From NCBI GenBank assembly GCA_029237695.1, contig JAQRGA010000042.1:1922001-1986000 (forward strand): a stretch of DNA of 64,000 bases. The letters run 5' to 3'. The stretch's first letter is position 1, and each line of letters begins with the position of its first letter. Source of the stretch: Conchocele bisecta. Its lineage: Eukaryota; Mollusca; Bivalvia; Lucinida; Thyasiridae. Under the pieces are notes generated by a model. It ran no database searches and was not told the DNA's origin. It was given only the letters and a program-made list of their open reading frames with translations. Both the position numbers and the translations under genes were made by a program. Positions 9,283-18,779 of this stretch are shown piece by piece.

Positions 9283-9927
9283 TTAAATTAATCCTAAAAT
9301 ATCTTTTAGTACAGGCTTTTTTCTGCGTTCTGAATTTATGCTATAAAGAATTTTTTCTTTATTATAGAAATCTACTAATGGAGCTGTTTCTTTATAGTAT
9401 AATTTCAACCTGCATTTAGCTGTTTCCATACTGTCATCTTTTCTTTGATACAATTCACCACTACATATATCACATTTACCTTCTACTTTTGGAGGAGAAA
9501 AAATTTTGTTAAAATTACCGCTACAGTCACGACACATTAGTCTTGCAGTTAGTCTTTGTATAAGTAATTCATCACCAGCCTGAAAATATATAACAGCATC
9601 AATGGATTTGTTGATATTTTTTATTGTACTTTTAAGAAGCTCTGCCTGATTTAATGTCCTTGGAAAACCGTCAAGAATGAAACCATTTTTGCAATCTTTT
9701 TCTGAAAGTCTTTCAGCTACCATATCAGCGACAAGCTCATCTGGAACTAATCCGCCTGATTCAACAAATCCTTTAGCTTTTTCGCCTAATTCTGTGCCAT
9801 TTTTAATTTCAGATCTAAAAATATCACCTGTTGATATATGCACGAGTTGAGTCTCTCTATTTAATAAGCTGGCAAATGTTCCTTTACCTGCTCCTGGTGC
9901 CCCTAAAAATATTAGGTTCTTTTTCAT
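9283..9927 (-). CDS. adk: adenylate kinase with Cys4 zinc lid
   Basis: 214 residues. It interconverts ATP+AMP and 2 ADP. The P-loop is GAPGAGKGT at about residues 8-16. DGFPRTLNQAE is the conserved nucleoside-binding segment. The LID domain has CRDC and CDIC pairs, so it is the long, zinc-bearing form common in Gram-positive and many other bacteria. In the usual order secY precedes adk; here the upstream neighbour is a divergent FHA gene, so the cluster has been cut at this point. Confidence 0.96.
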   Translation of the reverse strand: MKKNLIFLGAPGAGKGTFASLLNRETQLVHISTGDIFRSEIKNGTELGEKAKGFVESGGLVPDELVADMVAERLSEKDCKNGFILDGFPRTLNQAELLKSTIKNINKSIDAVIYFQAGDELLIQRLTARLMCRDCSGNFNKIFSPPKVEGKCDICSGELYQRKDDSMETAKCRLKLYYKETAPLVDFYNKEKILYSINSERRKKPVLKDILGLI

Positions 9928-10099
9928 GAAATTTCCTTAAAATTAGTGTTTAAACTTGTTATTTTATATATTTATTATTACTATAGTATATAATATTAGG
10001 TTATTATAATGATTTATAATAAATTACTGTAAGTATTAATACTGTTAAACTTAAAATTATCTTTTTTTAAAAAAATGTAATAATTTTAATTATTAATCT

Positions 10100-10128
10100 T
10101 TGACAATACAATAAGTTTAATTTACAGT
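10100..10128 (+). promoter_or_regulatory. candidate sigma-70-type promoter before the FHA gene
   Basis: TTGACA at 10100-10105 is a perfect -35 box. After 17 bases TACAGT (10123-10128) matches four of six positions of TATAAT. It lies about 75 bases upstream of the FHA gene start in a divergent intergenic space. In such AT-rich DNA a chance match is possible. Confidence 0.35.
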
Positions 10129-10203
10129 AGAAGTTTTAGTGGAGTTTTTGAAATTAGTACAATGTATCTTTAAAAATATAATTTATACAAAGAGAGCAAT
10201 TTT

Positions 10204-10728
10204 ATGAATAAATTTCCTGAACTCATAGTATTATCTAGTGAAAATAAAGGTAGTTCATTTACCCTTAAAAACAAAGCTTATACCTGTGGTAGATCTGTAG
10301 ATAGTGATATACATTTTTCAGATCTTACAATAAATAGTAACCATTGTGAATTTGTTCAAATGGATAAAGATATCTATTCCATAATTAACAAAGATTCAAC
10401 AAATGGAACTAAAGTAAATAATCAATCTATAGAAAATTATGTCTTGAAAAATGGCGATATTATTAAGTTTGGAAATACTGAGTTGCTTTATAGCTATAAG
10501 AAGGAAAATTTAAAGAAAGATACTAATTTGGGGGATGCTAAAACGAAAATAGACTTAACAAAAATAGGTGATGGAATTCATATAGAAGAAATGAAAAATC
10601 TCTCTCCATTTTCTGAAGAAAATAATAAGTTTAAATCGATGATAATCAAAAAAGCTACTTTTTATATTTTTATAATTTTCGGCATAATAATTATAACCTT
10701 ATTGGCATGGCTATTCGCCATTGTTTAA
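10204..10728 (+). CDS. FHA-domain membrane protein
   Basis: 174 residues. A forkhead-associated domain (about 5-100) shows the ordered motifs CGRSVDSDIHFSD, the SNHCEF phosphothreonine-contact loop, and DSTNGTKVNN. FHA domains bind phosphothreonine peptides. A linker follows, then one hydrophobic helix at the extreme C-terminus (about 150-173, FYIFIIFGIIIITLLAWLF). This arrangement suggests a tail-anchored inner-membrane protein with the FHA domain in the cytoplasm. No Ser/Thr kinase is adjacent. The next gene is ftsH, about 110 bases away. The cellular partner is unknown. Confidence 0.85.
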   Translation: MNKFPELIVLSSENKGSSFTLKNKAYTCGRSVDSDIHFSDLTINSNHCEFVQMDKDIYSIINKDSTNGTKVNNQSIENYVLKNGDIIKFGNTELLYSYKKENLKKDTNLGDAKTKIDLTKIGDGIHIEEMKNLSPFSEENNKFKSMIIKKATFYIFIIFGIIIITLLAWLFAIV

Positions 10729-10839
10729 TTGTGTTATTTCATTAAGTAACTTCAATACAATATATAATTAGCTGCATATATTAGATGGCTGGAACATTTT
10801 TTAACAAAATTAAAAGGATTAAAGAATTAGGCATAAAAT

Positions 10840-12855
10840 ATGGACAAGAATAGTAAGTCAAATAAAAAACCAGATAAAGGCAAAGCTCCTGTAAAAAAAA
10901 CTCCACCTATGGCAATGATTGTATGGATGTTGGTATTTATTGCAGCAGCAGGTCTTTTTCTTTTTTCGTCAAACCATAAAAAAACAGAAAATCTTGATCA
11001 GTCTGCATTTGAGTTAGCTTTAATTAAAAAGAAGATCAATACTGTTGTTATGACTCCGGCAACTGGAAATATAATGTCTGTTAAGGGTAAATTAAACACG
11101 AAAACAAAAACAGGAACACAAGATTATACTTCTCGGGTTATTTATACTGATACTTTGGATAAACTGTTACGAAATCCTAAAGATGGAAACTATAAAATAA
11201 ATGTAAAAATCAAGAATGATGATTCATGGTTCAAAAGTTTAATTTATATGCTATTGATAATTATTGTTCCACTGGGAATAATTTATATGCTTTTTGCCAG
11301 ACAGATTAAGGGTGCTGGCAAAGGTGCAATGCAGTTTGGTAAGAGTAAAGCAAGGATGATTTTTCCTGATAAAAACAAGATAAAATTTGCTGATGTTGCA
11401 GGTGCAGAAGAAGCAAAAGAAGAAACTAAAGAAATCATGGATTATCTTAATGATCCACTAAGATTTAAACTTTTAGGTGCAAAAATTCCTAAAGGAGCAA
11501 TGCTTGTAGGACCTCCTGGAACTGGTAAAACCATGCTTGCAAAAGCTATTGCCGGAGAAGCAAATGTACCGTTTTTTGCAATAAGCGGTTCAGATTTTGT
11601 TGAAATGTTTGTTGGTGTTGGAGCCAGCAGGGTTAGAGATATGTTTGCTACAGCAAGGAAACATGCACCATGTTTGATTTTTATTGATGAAATTGATGCA
11701 GTGGGGCGGTCTCGTTTTTCTGGTATCGGTGGAGGTCATGACGAAAGAGAACAGACATTGAATGCGATGCTTGTAGAAATGGATGGTTTGGAAACAGAAG
11801 AAGGTGGGGTAATAGTTTTAGCTGCAACTAATAGACCTGATGTTTTGGATCCTGCCTTAATACGTCCGGGACGTTTTGATCGCCAAATAGTACTTGATTT
11901 GCCTGATATAAAAGGAAGAAGACAAATTTTAGATGTTCATTCTAAAAATATAAAAATGTCCACTAAAGTTGATTTAGATGTAATTGCAAAAGGAACCCCT
12001 GGTTTTAGTGGTGCAGATTTAGCTAACCTAATTAATGAAGCTGCTTTACTTGCTGCCAGGTTTAATAAAAATGCAGCAGGCATGCCTGAACTGGAAGAAG
12101 CTAGAGATAAAGTTCGCTGGGGACGCGAAAGAAGAAGTAGAACAATTACAGAAAAAGAAAGAAAGATAACTGCTTATCATGAAGCTGGTCATACATTGGT
12201 AGGGTTATATTGTGAGCATTCTACTCCATTACATAAAGTTACAATAATTCCTAGAGGAATTGCATATTTAGGTGCAACGTTCCAGCTGCCTGAAGAAGAT
12301 CGTTATACTCAATCTAAAAAAGAATTAGAAGATATGATGGTTATAATGATGGGCGGTAGAAGTGCAGAAGAAATTATATTTGGTGATATTACAACTGGAG
12401 CAGCAGGAGATATTACTGAAATAACTAAAGTTGCTAAAAAAATGGTTTGTATATTTGGCATGAGTGAAAAAATGGGTGAAATTGCTTACGGCGGTAGAAG
12501 TGAGCAAATTTATGTCGGAAGAGATATTACCAGATCTGAGGATTATAGTGAAGATACAGCAAGGGAGATTGATCTTGAAATAAGGACCTTAATTAAAGTG
12601 GCTAAAAAGAAATCTGATGATATTCTGATTTTACATAAAGATGAATTAGAACTTCTTGCTCAGGCACTTCTAAAAAGAGAAACTTTATCTGCCAAAGAAG
12701 TTAAAGAAGTTATCGGAATGGTAGATAAAAAAGAAGAAAATTTTCAAAAAATAGAAACAGAAATAAAAGCTGAAGCTGAAAAAACTTCTAAAGTCGCTAA
12801 AAAAACGAATGTTACAGTAGATAAATCTGTAACATTAGGAAATAAAAATAAATAG
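10840..12855 (+). CDS. ftsH: ATP-dependent zinc metalloprotease FtsH
   Basis: 671 residues. A membrane-anchored AAA+ protease that degrades membrane proteins and regulators. Two membrane helices (about 24-44 and 131-153) flank a periplasmic domain. The AAA domain has Walker A GPPGTGKT, Walker [11 protein letters not shown], the pore motif [13 protein letters not shown] and the second region of homology [19 protein letters not shown]. The protease domain has HEAGH, the zinc site. The C-terminal tail is lysine-rich and low in complexity. tilS, its frequent upstream partner, is absent. A terminator-like hairpin follows the stop. Confidence 0.97.
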   Translation: MDKNSKSNKKPDKGKAPVKKTPPMAMIVWMLVFIAAAGLFLFSSNHKKTENLDQSAFELALIKKKINTVVMTPATGNIMSVKGKLNTKTKTGTQDYTSRVIYTDTLDKLLRNPKDGNYKINVKIKNDDSWFKSLIYMLLIIIVPLGIIYMLFARQIKGAGKGAMQFGKSKARMIFPDKNKIKFADVAGAEEAKEETKEIMDYLNDPLRFKLLGAKIPKGAMLVGPPGTGKTMLAKAIAGEANVPFFAISGSDFVEMFVGVGASRVRDMFATARKHAPCLIFIDEIDAVGRSRFSGIGGGHDEREQTLNAMLVEMDGLETEEGGVIVLAATNRPDVLDPALIRPGRFDRQIVLDLPDIKGRRQILDVHSKNIKMSTKVDLDVIAKGTPGFSGADLANLINEAALLAARFNKNAAGMPELEEARDKVRWGRERRSRTITEKERKITAYHEAGHTLVGLYCEHSTPLHKVTIIPRGIAYLGATFQLPEEDRYTQSKKELEDMMVIMMGGRSAEEIIFGDITTGAAGDITEITKVAKKMVCIFGMSEKMGEIAYGGRSEQIYVGRDITRSEDYSEDTAREIDLEIRTLIKVAKKKSDDILILHKDELELLAQALLKRETLSAKEVKEVIGMVDKKEENFQKIETEIKAEAEKTSKVAKKTNVTVDKSVTLGNKNK

Positions 12856-12874
12856 GTATATTCATGAATTCTAT

Positions 12875-12920
12875 AGCTGATCTTTATAGATCAGCTTTAT
12901 AGATCAGCTTTTTTATTTTA
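12875..12920 (+). terminator. rho-independent terminator after ftsH
   Basis: agctgatc (12875-12882) can pair with gatcagct at 12889-12896 or with a second copy at 12902-12909. The second copy is followed directly by a T-run to 12920. It overlaps the 3' end of the convergent ftsQ gene. Confidence 0.7.
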
Positions 12921-13770
12921 CGATAGCCTGATCTTTATAAAGTAAATTTATTTCTTTGTATGAAGTTTTTTCCAAATGAAGGTATCTATATAATTTTTCA
13001 AGTTCACTTAGTTTAGACTTTAATAGTTTTATATTTGATATTATTTTTTCTGCTGATAGTGGCTTCTCAACTGAATATTTAAATGGGAAGATTACTTTAA
13101 CTATTTTATTATTTGGGCTAAACATAAAGATATTCAGTTCATTTTTAGTATATAAATTTATTAATTTTATTTTAAAATTAATAAAATTAGTATTAATTAA
13201 TGATATAAAAATTAAAGCAGGTTTTATTGTTTTTATGATCTTGCCATAAGGATATTTATTATCTATTTTTCTTAATCTAAAACCTGTGATCACTGGTAGA
13301 TCACTATTTATGTCAGCCATATATTTCCTCTTCATCAAAACACCATTTTGGTCTACCACTAAATTTGATTTTTTGTTGTAAATAACAGCTCTTGGAATCC
13401 TTTCTGCAATATGCAGGCGTAATATATTGGGGAGTTCTCTTGATATTTCAACTGATTCAATGCCATACTCTTTTAAAGATTCTAACTTTTTTCTAAGTGA
13501 TTTTAAATTCAACTCATATAAATTAGTTTTACCTACCGTTAAGTTTAAAATACGTGATATTTTATCAGATCTATTATTCCAGTAACTTGTTCCTTTTACT
13601 GAAATGCCACTTATCGTAAAATGAGGATTTTTGGAAAATAAAATTTTAGAAAAACTGAATAAGCCAAAATAAACAATCGATATGATAACAACGAATATAA
13701 AAAGTACCAGTGCTATTCTAAAATATGAATTCTTAAATAGATTTACCTTTTTTCTTCTTTTTTTTCTCAT
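12913..13770 (-). CDS. ftsQ: FtsQ-like cell division protein
   Basis: 285 residues. A short basic cytoplasmic segment (MRKKRRKKVN) and one membrane helix (about 17-39) precede a POTRA domain beginning FTISGISVKGTSYW. The stretch VEISRELPNILRLHIAERIPRAVI followed by VDQNGVLM and DLPVITGF is the FtsQ/DivIB beta-domain signature. FtsQ links FtsB/FtsL to the divisome in the periplasm. Unusually it stands alone, without mur, ddl, ftsA or ftsZ neighbours, next to a SPOUT methyltransferase. Assignment rests on domain order and motifs. Confidence 0.85.
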   Translation of the reverse strand: MRKKRRKKVNLFKNSYFRIALVLFIFVVIISIVYFGLFSFSKILFSKNPHFTISGISVKGTSYWNNRSDKISRILNLTVGKTNLYELNLKSLRKKLESLKEYGIESVEISRELPNILRLHIAERIPRAVIYNKKSNLVVDQNGVLMKRKYMADINSDLPVITGFRLRKIDNKYPYGKIIKTIKPALIFISLINTNFINFKIKLINLYTKNELNIFMFSPNNKIVKVIFPFKYSVEKPLSAEKIISNIKLLKSKLSELEKLYRYLHLEKTSYKEINLLYKDQAIVK

Positions 13771-13819
13771 TAACTTTTTTTATCGGATTTAAATTCATGT
13801 GAAAGTAAGTTATCAATTT

Positions 13820-14296
13820 TTACCTGCACTCATCATTAGCAATTATAGCATATAATACAGCTGCTGCACAATTACCAACGTTGATAGATTTTTTACTGCC
13901 GAACATTGGAAGATTAATAGCACCATCACATTCTTCTAATGTATTTTCGTCAATGCCTAATGATTCATTTCCTAAAATAATGGCTAGTGGATATTTATAA
14001 TCTTTCTTCCAGGCACATATTGCATTATCTGTTGTTTCTACCGCAAGTACCATTTTATAATCTTCTTTTTTTAATGTCTTCACTGCATTTAAAGAAGTAT
14101 CAAAGTGTCTACAGGAAACTAGGTTATCTGCATTCATTGCAGTTTTAGCCAGCTTTGGATGAGGTGGTGTTGGAGTATAGCCGCATGTAATTATTTCATG
14201 GGCATTTACAGCTTCAGCAATTCGAAATATATTGCCTGTATTATAAGCACTTCTAAGTTTATCAAGAATAATAGTTATTTTAGGAAAATTCTTCAT
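13820..14296 (-). CDS. TrmH-family (SpoU/SPOUT) RNA 2'-O-methyltransferase
   Basis: 158 residues: a SPOUT domain only. Motif 1 is LDKLRSAYNTGNIFRIAEA, with the conserved Asn and Arg. Motif 2 is ILGNESLGID and motif 3 is INLPMFGSKKSINVGNCAAAVLYA; both build the knotted AdoMet site. The family methylates ribose 2'-OH in tRNA or rRNA. The substrate cannot be read from the sequence. The short length lacks the N-terminal substrate-binding domain of RlmB, so a TrmL- or TrmH-like tRNA role is possible. Confidence 0.9.
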   Translation of the reverse strand: MKNFPKITIILDKLRSAYNTGNIFRIAEAVNAHEIITCGYTPTPPHPKLAKTAMNADNLVSCRHFDTSLNAVKTLKKEDYKMVLAVETTDNAICAWKKDYKYPLAIILGNESLGIDENTLEECDGAINLPMFGSKKSINVGNCAAAVLYAIIANDECR

Positions 14297-14436
14297 ATTA
14301 TTTTCTTTATTATTGTATTAAAAGCTCAAGTTTAATTATAAAATATATCATATTGAATTATTATCCAGATACTAATATAGTATTAGTTATCCCTAAAGAG
14401 AACAATATTATTATATAAACTTTGAGGTTTTAAACT

Positions 14437-15417
14437 ATGCCTGCATCAAAAAATAATATCCGAGAAATAAAAGATATAGACGTAGTCATTCCTGTTTTCA
14501 ATGAAGCAACTAATTTAGATGCGTTAATAGAGCGATCCATTAACGCCTTAAAAGATAGAGAATATGGTTTTAGATTAATTTTTGTTGACGATGGAAGTTC
14601 TGATAACTCAGTTGCCGTTATTCAAAAATGGATTGAAATAAATAAAAAAAATATTGCAGTTATTTCATTAAACCGAAATTATGGACAGCATGCCGCAATT
14701 ACTGCTGGCTTTGAAAGTTGTAATGCTGATGTAATTGTTACCATTGATGCTGATTTACAAAATCCACCTGAAGGAATCCCTACAATGATAGATAAGATGA
14801 ATGAGGGTGATTATGATATTGTAAGTACTTTACGTGGTGGTGGAAGAAAAGATAACTATTTTAGATATCTCGCATCAAGTGCTAAAGATTATATGGTAAG
14901 AAAAATCACTGACTCTAATATGAAGGATAGTGGTTGTATGCTAAGGGCTTATAGAAAAGAAATTATAGATGTAGTTATCCAATGCAAAGAAAGATTTATT
15001 TATATTCCTGTTCTTGCTGATTCTTTCGCAAATAAAACTGCAGAAATTAATGTGGAGCATTCAGAGAGAGCCTCAGGGAATTCAAAATATAATGTATGGA
15101 ACTTAATGCAGCTATTTTTTGATATTTTAACAGGTTCAAGTTTTATGCCTCTTAGATTTCTTACCGTTTTTGGTGGACTAATGAGTGCAGTAAGTATACT
15201 GTTTTCTATATTACTGATTATTCTACGTCTGTTTTATGGTGCAGCTTGGGCTAATAATGGTGTATTTACTCTGTTTGCTATTTTGTTTTTCTTTATTGGT
15301 ATTCAGTTTTTTATATTTGGAATACTTGGAGAGTATATTTGCAGAATAAGTATGGATGTAAGAAAAAGACCAAAATATTTAGTCAGTTCAAAAAAAGGTA
15401 ATATAGAAAATAAATAA
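14437..15417 (+). CDS. arnC: ArnC-like undecaprenyl-phosphate 4-formamido-arabinose transferase
   Basis: 326 residues. A GT2 domain begins VVIPVFNEATNLDALIERS, with FVDDGSSDNS, LNRNYGQHAAITAGF and the DADLQNPPE metal-binding region. Two C-terminal membrane helices (about 235-265 and 276-300) end in GILGEYICRISMDVRKRP. The family moves the sugar from UDP to undecaprenyl phosphate on the inner membrane. The close match along the whole length, and the ArnD homologue 16 bases downstream, favour ArnC over generic dolichyl-phosphate-mannose-like synthases. It is probably co-transcribed with arnD. Confidence 0.85.
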   Translation: MPASKNNIREIKDIDVVIPVFNEATNLDALIERSINALKDREYGFRLIFVDDGSSDNSVAVIQKWIEINKKNIAVISLNRNYGQHAAITAGFESCNADVIVTIDADLQNPPEGIPTMIDKMNEGDYDIVSTLRGGGRKDNYFRYLASSAKDYMVRKITDSNMKDSGCMLRAYRKEIIDVVIQCKERFIYIPVLADSFANKTAEINVEHSERASGNSKYNVWNLMQLFFDILTGSSFMPLRFLTVFGGLMSAVSILFSILLIILRLFYGAAWANNGVFTLFAILFFFIGIQFFIFGILGEYICRISMDVRKRPKYLVSSKKGNIENK

Positions 15418-15433
15418 TAATTGAGATTTTTAT

Positions 15434-16360
15434 ATGATGAATAATATTGAAATTAGTTCAAAAAAAGAGACCATATTAGGGCTTAAAATAGATGTTGATA
15501 CTTTTCGTGGCACCAGGATAGGTGTTCCGGCATTAAGCAATTTACTGTATCAGAAAAATATCAAGGGATCATTTTTCTTTTCAATTGGTCCTGATAATAT
15601 GGGAAGACATATTTGGAGAATTTTTAAACCTCAATTCTTCAAGAAAATAATGCGTGGAAATGCTGCTAAACTGTATGGCTTAGATATTTTATTTAAGGGT
15701 TTTTTATGGCCTGGACCTGATATTGGAATAAAACTTGCAAAAAATTTACAAAGTACAATTTATCATAATCATGAGGTTGCTCTTCATGCATATGATCATT
15801 ATAAATGGCAGAGTTATATATCTAAAATGGATGAAGATAGCATAGAATCGACCTTAGCTCAGGCTATAAAACGGTGGAAAGAAATTTTTGGAGACTCACC
15901 GACTGCAGCAGGTAATCCTGGATGGCAGCTTTCTAAGGAATGGCTTGATCATGTAGATACTCTAAATTTTGCTTATCGGAGTGACTGCAGAGGAAAAGAT
16001 TTTGGATATCCTGAAATTAATGGAAAAGTGTATAAGACACTACAAATACCAACTACTTTACCTACATATGATGAAATTATTGGATGTAACGGTATAAATG
16101 AATCTAATTATAATGAGTATATAATCAGCCTGATTGAACCTGGAAAACTGAATGTATTGACAATACATTCAGAAGTCGAGGGTATTGTCTGTTTTGATCA
16201 GTTTAGAAGATTTACTGAAAAATGCTTTGCCAAAGATATTAAAATTTTGCCTTTATGTGATATTTACAAACGCATAAAAGATACTAAAAATATTTTAAAT
16301 ATAGAAATTAAAGAAATACCAGGTAGAGAAGGTGATTTAGCAGTTGTATGGAAAAAATAA
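15434..16360 (+). CDS. arnD: ArnD-like deformylase (polysaccharide deacetylase fold)
   Basis: 308 residues. GLKIDVDTFRGTRIGVPALS, SFFFSIGPDNMGRHIWR, KPQFFKK and the HEVALHAYDHYKW stretch match ArnD along its length. The Asp in IDVD and the two His of HAYDH are the expected metal and catalytic residues of the NodB fold. ArnD removes the formyl group from undecaprenyl-linked 4-formamido-arabinose, leaving the amino sugar that is later attached to lipid A. ArnA, ArnB and ArnT homologues are not in the window, so the pair is either part of a scattered pathway or serves another aminosugar lipid. Confidence 0.87.
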   Translation: MMNNIEISSKKETILGLKIDVDTFRGTRIGVPALSNLLYQKNIKGSFFFSIGPDNMGRHIWRIFKPQFFKKIMRGNAAKLYGLDILFKGFLWPGPDIGIKLAKNLQSTIYHNHEVALHAYDHYKWQSYISKMDEDSIESTLAQAIKRWKEIFGDSPTAAGNPGWQLSKEWLDHVDTLNFAYRSDCRGKDFGYPEINGKVYKTLQIPTTLPTYDEIIGCNGINESNYNEYIISLIEPGKLNVLTIHSEVEGIVCFDQFRRFTEKCFAKDIKILPLCDIYKRIKDTKNILNIEIKEIPGREGDLAVVWKK

Positions 16361-16389
16361 AATTATAAATTTAAACATTACAAAAAAAT

Positions 16390-16416
16390 AAATTTAGTGT
16401 TCTTGAAACTAAATTT
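16390..16416 (+). terminator. possible terminator after arnD
   Basis: aaatttagt and actaaattt form a nine-pair AT-rich stem with a nine-base loop, 30 bases after the arnD stop. It is followed by ataatttattt rather than a clean T-run. Confidence 0.35.
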
Positions 16417-17140
16417 ATAATTTATTTATACGAAGAAGATGGAGTATCATATAACTTATATGTTCAACAAAATCATCAAAAACAAGTTGAATAAAAATAC
16501 GGAATACTATTTTTTTATTAAAGACTTCTAAAAGGGCACAGGTGCTGGTAATGTATCCGAAATAACAGCTTATATGAGTAATAACAAGCATAAGGGTATC
16601 CACGTAAAATACATAATTTCAACTAAAAATTTTAAAATAATTAATATTACAAAAGATTTATATTTAATAAGAGGCACAATGTATTTAATTTGTGGAATGT
16701 ATTTTAAAAAAAGCTCAATTAAATTATGAACTAAATTTTAATAATTAGAGAATAATAATACTATAAATAATTATGATACTCTTGGCATCCCTAGAATAAA
16801 AGACAAAGATATCAAAATATTTCTTGACAGTTTTAAAATAAATCATACACTAATAAATTGGTTTTAGGAAATTAACTATACACTGATGCTTTAATCATTT
16901 TATTTTAGAACATATGCAAATTTAGTTTAAGCAAAATTTTCTGTTTATCTTTGTAAAAGCATTAATAAATTTACTCTATTTAATCAAGATTTTAGTAAAA
17001 ATAATTAACCTTTAGTATAAATAATAGTATAATTTTTCTTTAAAAAACTTAAAAATTATTTATGCGTATAGAAAAATCACTGCATACATAATAATATCAT
17101 TTATAATGTTTATATAATATATGAGAAAAAATATAAAAAT
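16417..17140. other. non-coding stretch with faint coding traces
   Basis: About 720 bases without a gene. A plus-strand trace near 16425-16450 reads YEEDGVSYN, which recalls the C-terminal region of GH31 glycosidases but is too short to trust. Another near 16510-16610 reads GTGAGNVSEITAYMSNNKHK. A third at about 16770-16870 reads LGIPRIKDKDIKIFLDSF. All are bounded by stops. The rest is very AT-rich. The best reading is a fully decayed gene or genes. Confidence 0.35.
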
Positions 17141-17144
17141 AGCT

Positions 17145-17335
17145 TGAGAAATTTGTTTCTCATGAGTCTATCAGCTATTACCAACATTAATATCCTCGGC
17201 GAGGATAATGGCGATGAACATCTTAAAAGATAGGTTATGGGGCGAAAAGTGACTGTTGCAATAACTAATGGCAGGTTTGGGAACAATCAGAACAGATTTT
17301 TTATGGCGAAGTTAAGGGATGTAGAAATAAAATAA
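17145..17335 (+). other. two compact hairpins and a broken small reading frame
   Basis: tgagaaa (17145-17151) pairs with tttctca (17156-17162). tatcctc (17191-17197) pairs with gaggata (17201-17207) around a ggc loop. The stretch is richer in G+C than its flanks. A plus-strand frame opens with ATG at 17162, stops at a TAG (17232-17234) and reopens in the same frame at ATG 17237. It runs 32 codons (MGRKVTVAITNGRFGNN...) to TAA at 17335. The second part is preceded by taggtt rather than a strong ribosome site. Either a small structured leader or RNA, or a relic of a small gene; unrecognised. Confidence 0.35.
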
Positions 17336-17391
17336 TTTTAGTTAAAATTATTGGTTAATAACATTAAATTGATAGTATCAAAAATTTCAAC

Positions 17392-18720
17392 ATGATACCT
17401 TTACAACTTGAAAATAGGCTGGATATATTGGCAAAAAAAACATTCTTTGGGATAGTAATATCTAGTTTATTATTTTTCTATATTCTAAGCTTGCCATCGG
17501 CTTATAGTGATGACTTAGAGACTATAAAACAGTTAAAAAAATTGGCTGTAATAGGTGATGCTGAAGCATGTCTCAAACTGGGCAATATTTATTACTATGG
17601 TAAGGGAATCCCTAGTGATACTTATAAAGCTTTCAAATGGTATAGCGATGCAGCATATAAAGATAATCCAGCAGCTAAATTTAACTTAGCTATATGTTAT
17701 GATCAGGGAATAGGGACTGATAAAAATAAAATAAAGGCCTTACAGTGGTATAAAAAAGCGGCTGATTCAGGTGTTTTACAGGCTAAATATAATATGGCAT
17801 TATTCTATATAAATGGATATAAAATTCCAACTGATGCCGGAGATATTATTTTCAAGGCTGATTTATATAAAGCTGTAAAATTACTAAAAGAGTGCGGTAA
17901 GCTTGACTTTGCTCCGGCAAATAGAGAGTTGGCAAAATTATATCTTAAAGGTAAAAAAGTTAAATACGATAAAGATATCGGAGTTTCATTTTTGCTTAAA
18001 GCTGTGGCTGGTAAAGATTCTGAAAGTTTTTATATTTTAGCTAAAATTTATATTGATAACCATGAAAAATATGAAAAAATAGTTCCTTTATTGCAACATG
18101 CAGCAGAAAATAATATTATTGAATCGTATGAAATACTGGGAGTTTATTATGAAACAGGAAAAGGTATAAAACAGGATAAAAAAAACGCATTTAAATATTA
18201 CTTAATGGCTGCTAAAAATGGTATTGCTACAGCTCAGTCAAGGGTGGGTAACTATTACACTAAAGGAAATATTGTAGAAGAAAATATATGGAATGCCAGA
18301 TATTGGTTTAATAAGGCTGCAGAGCAGAAAGAACCATTTTCTTTATTTATGCTTGGTACTTTTGCTGAACAGGGAATAGGTGAAGAAGCCAATAAAATTA
18401 AAGCTTTCAAATATTTTATGCAGTCAGCACAGCTTGGTTTTGATAAGGCTCAATACAATCTTGCAACCTACTACTCTAACGGCATTAATATTGAACAGGA
18501 TAATGATATGGCTGTGTATTGGTATAGAAAAGCAGCATTGCAAATGGACTCTAATGCCCAGCGGGAACTCGGATTTCATTATATATCAGGTGAGGGCTTA
18601 AATCAAAACTATAATTTTGGATTAAACTGGCTAAATGCTGCAAAAGAACGTGGGGATATTAGAGCATTATCTTTCATGAATTCAATATTGATATCTCCTC
18701 AGAGTATAGTAAAACGTTAA
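17392..18720 (+). CDS. Sel1-repeat secreted protein
   Basis: 442 residues. A hydrophobic segment at about 18-38 (FFGIVISSLLFFYILSLPSAYS) looks like a signal peptide after a long n-region. The mature part is a solenoid of about ten Sel1-like repeats of about 36 residues, each of the type A...LG..Y..G.G...D..KAFKWY..AA (for example LGNIYYYGKGIPSDTYKAFK). Sel1 proteins scaffold protein-protein contacts and often work in envelope stress, secretion or host interaction. No catalytic domain is visible. It is alone between a structured intergenic region and convergent gltA. Confidence 0.88.
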   Translation: MIPLQLENRLDILAKKTFFGIVISSLLFFYILSLPSAYSDDLETIKQLKKLAVIGDAEACLKLGNIYYYGKGIPSDTYKAFKWYSDAAYKDNPAAKFNLAICYDQGIGTDKNKIKALQWYKKAADSGVLQAKYNMALFYINGYKIPTDAGDIIFKADLYKAVKLLKECGKLDFAPANRELAKLYLKGKKVKYDKDIGVSFLLKAVAGKDSESFYILAKIYIDNHEKYEKIVPLLQHAAENNIIESYEILGVYYETGKGIKQDKKNAFKYYLMAAKNGIATAQSRVGNYYTKGNIVEENIWNARYWFNKAAEQKEPFSLFMLGTFAEQGIGEEANKIKAFKYFMQSAQLGFDKAQYNLATYYSNGINIEQDNDMAVYWYRKAALQMDSNAQRELGFHYISGEGLNQNYNFGLNWLNAAKERGDIRALSFMNSILISPQSIVKR

Positions 18721-18730
18721 GATATAAAAA

Positions 18731-18757
18731 TTATAAGCACAAAATTTTGTGCCTATA
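18731..18757. terminator. possible bidirectional terminator
   Basis: A near-palindrome centred on gcacaaaattttgtgc (18737-18752), extended by ttata/tataa after one mismatch. It lies in the 60-base gap between the convergent Sel1 gene and gltA, with A- and T-rich flanks on both sides. Confidence 0.5.
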
Positions 18758-18779
18758 AAAAATATAAAATAATTATTAT

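Noticed and set aside
16425..16450. GH31 glycosidase relic
   Set aside because: Only about nine residues resemble the family and surrounding frames give no support; kept only as a faint trace.
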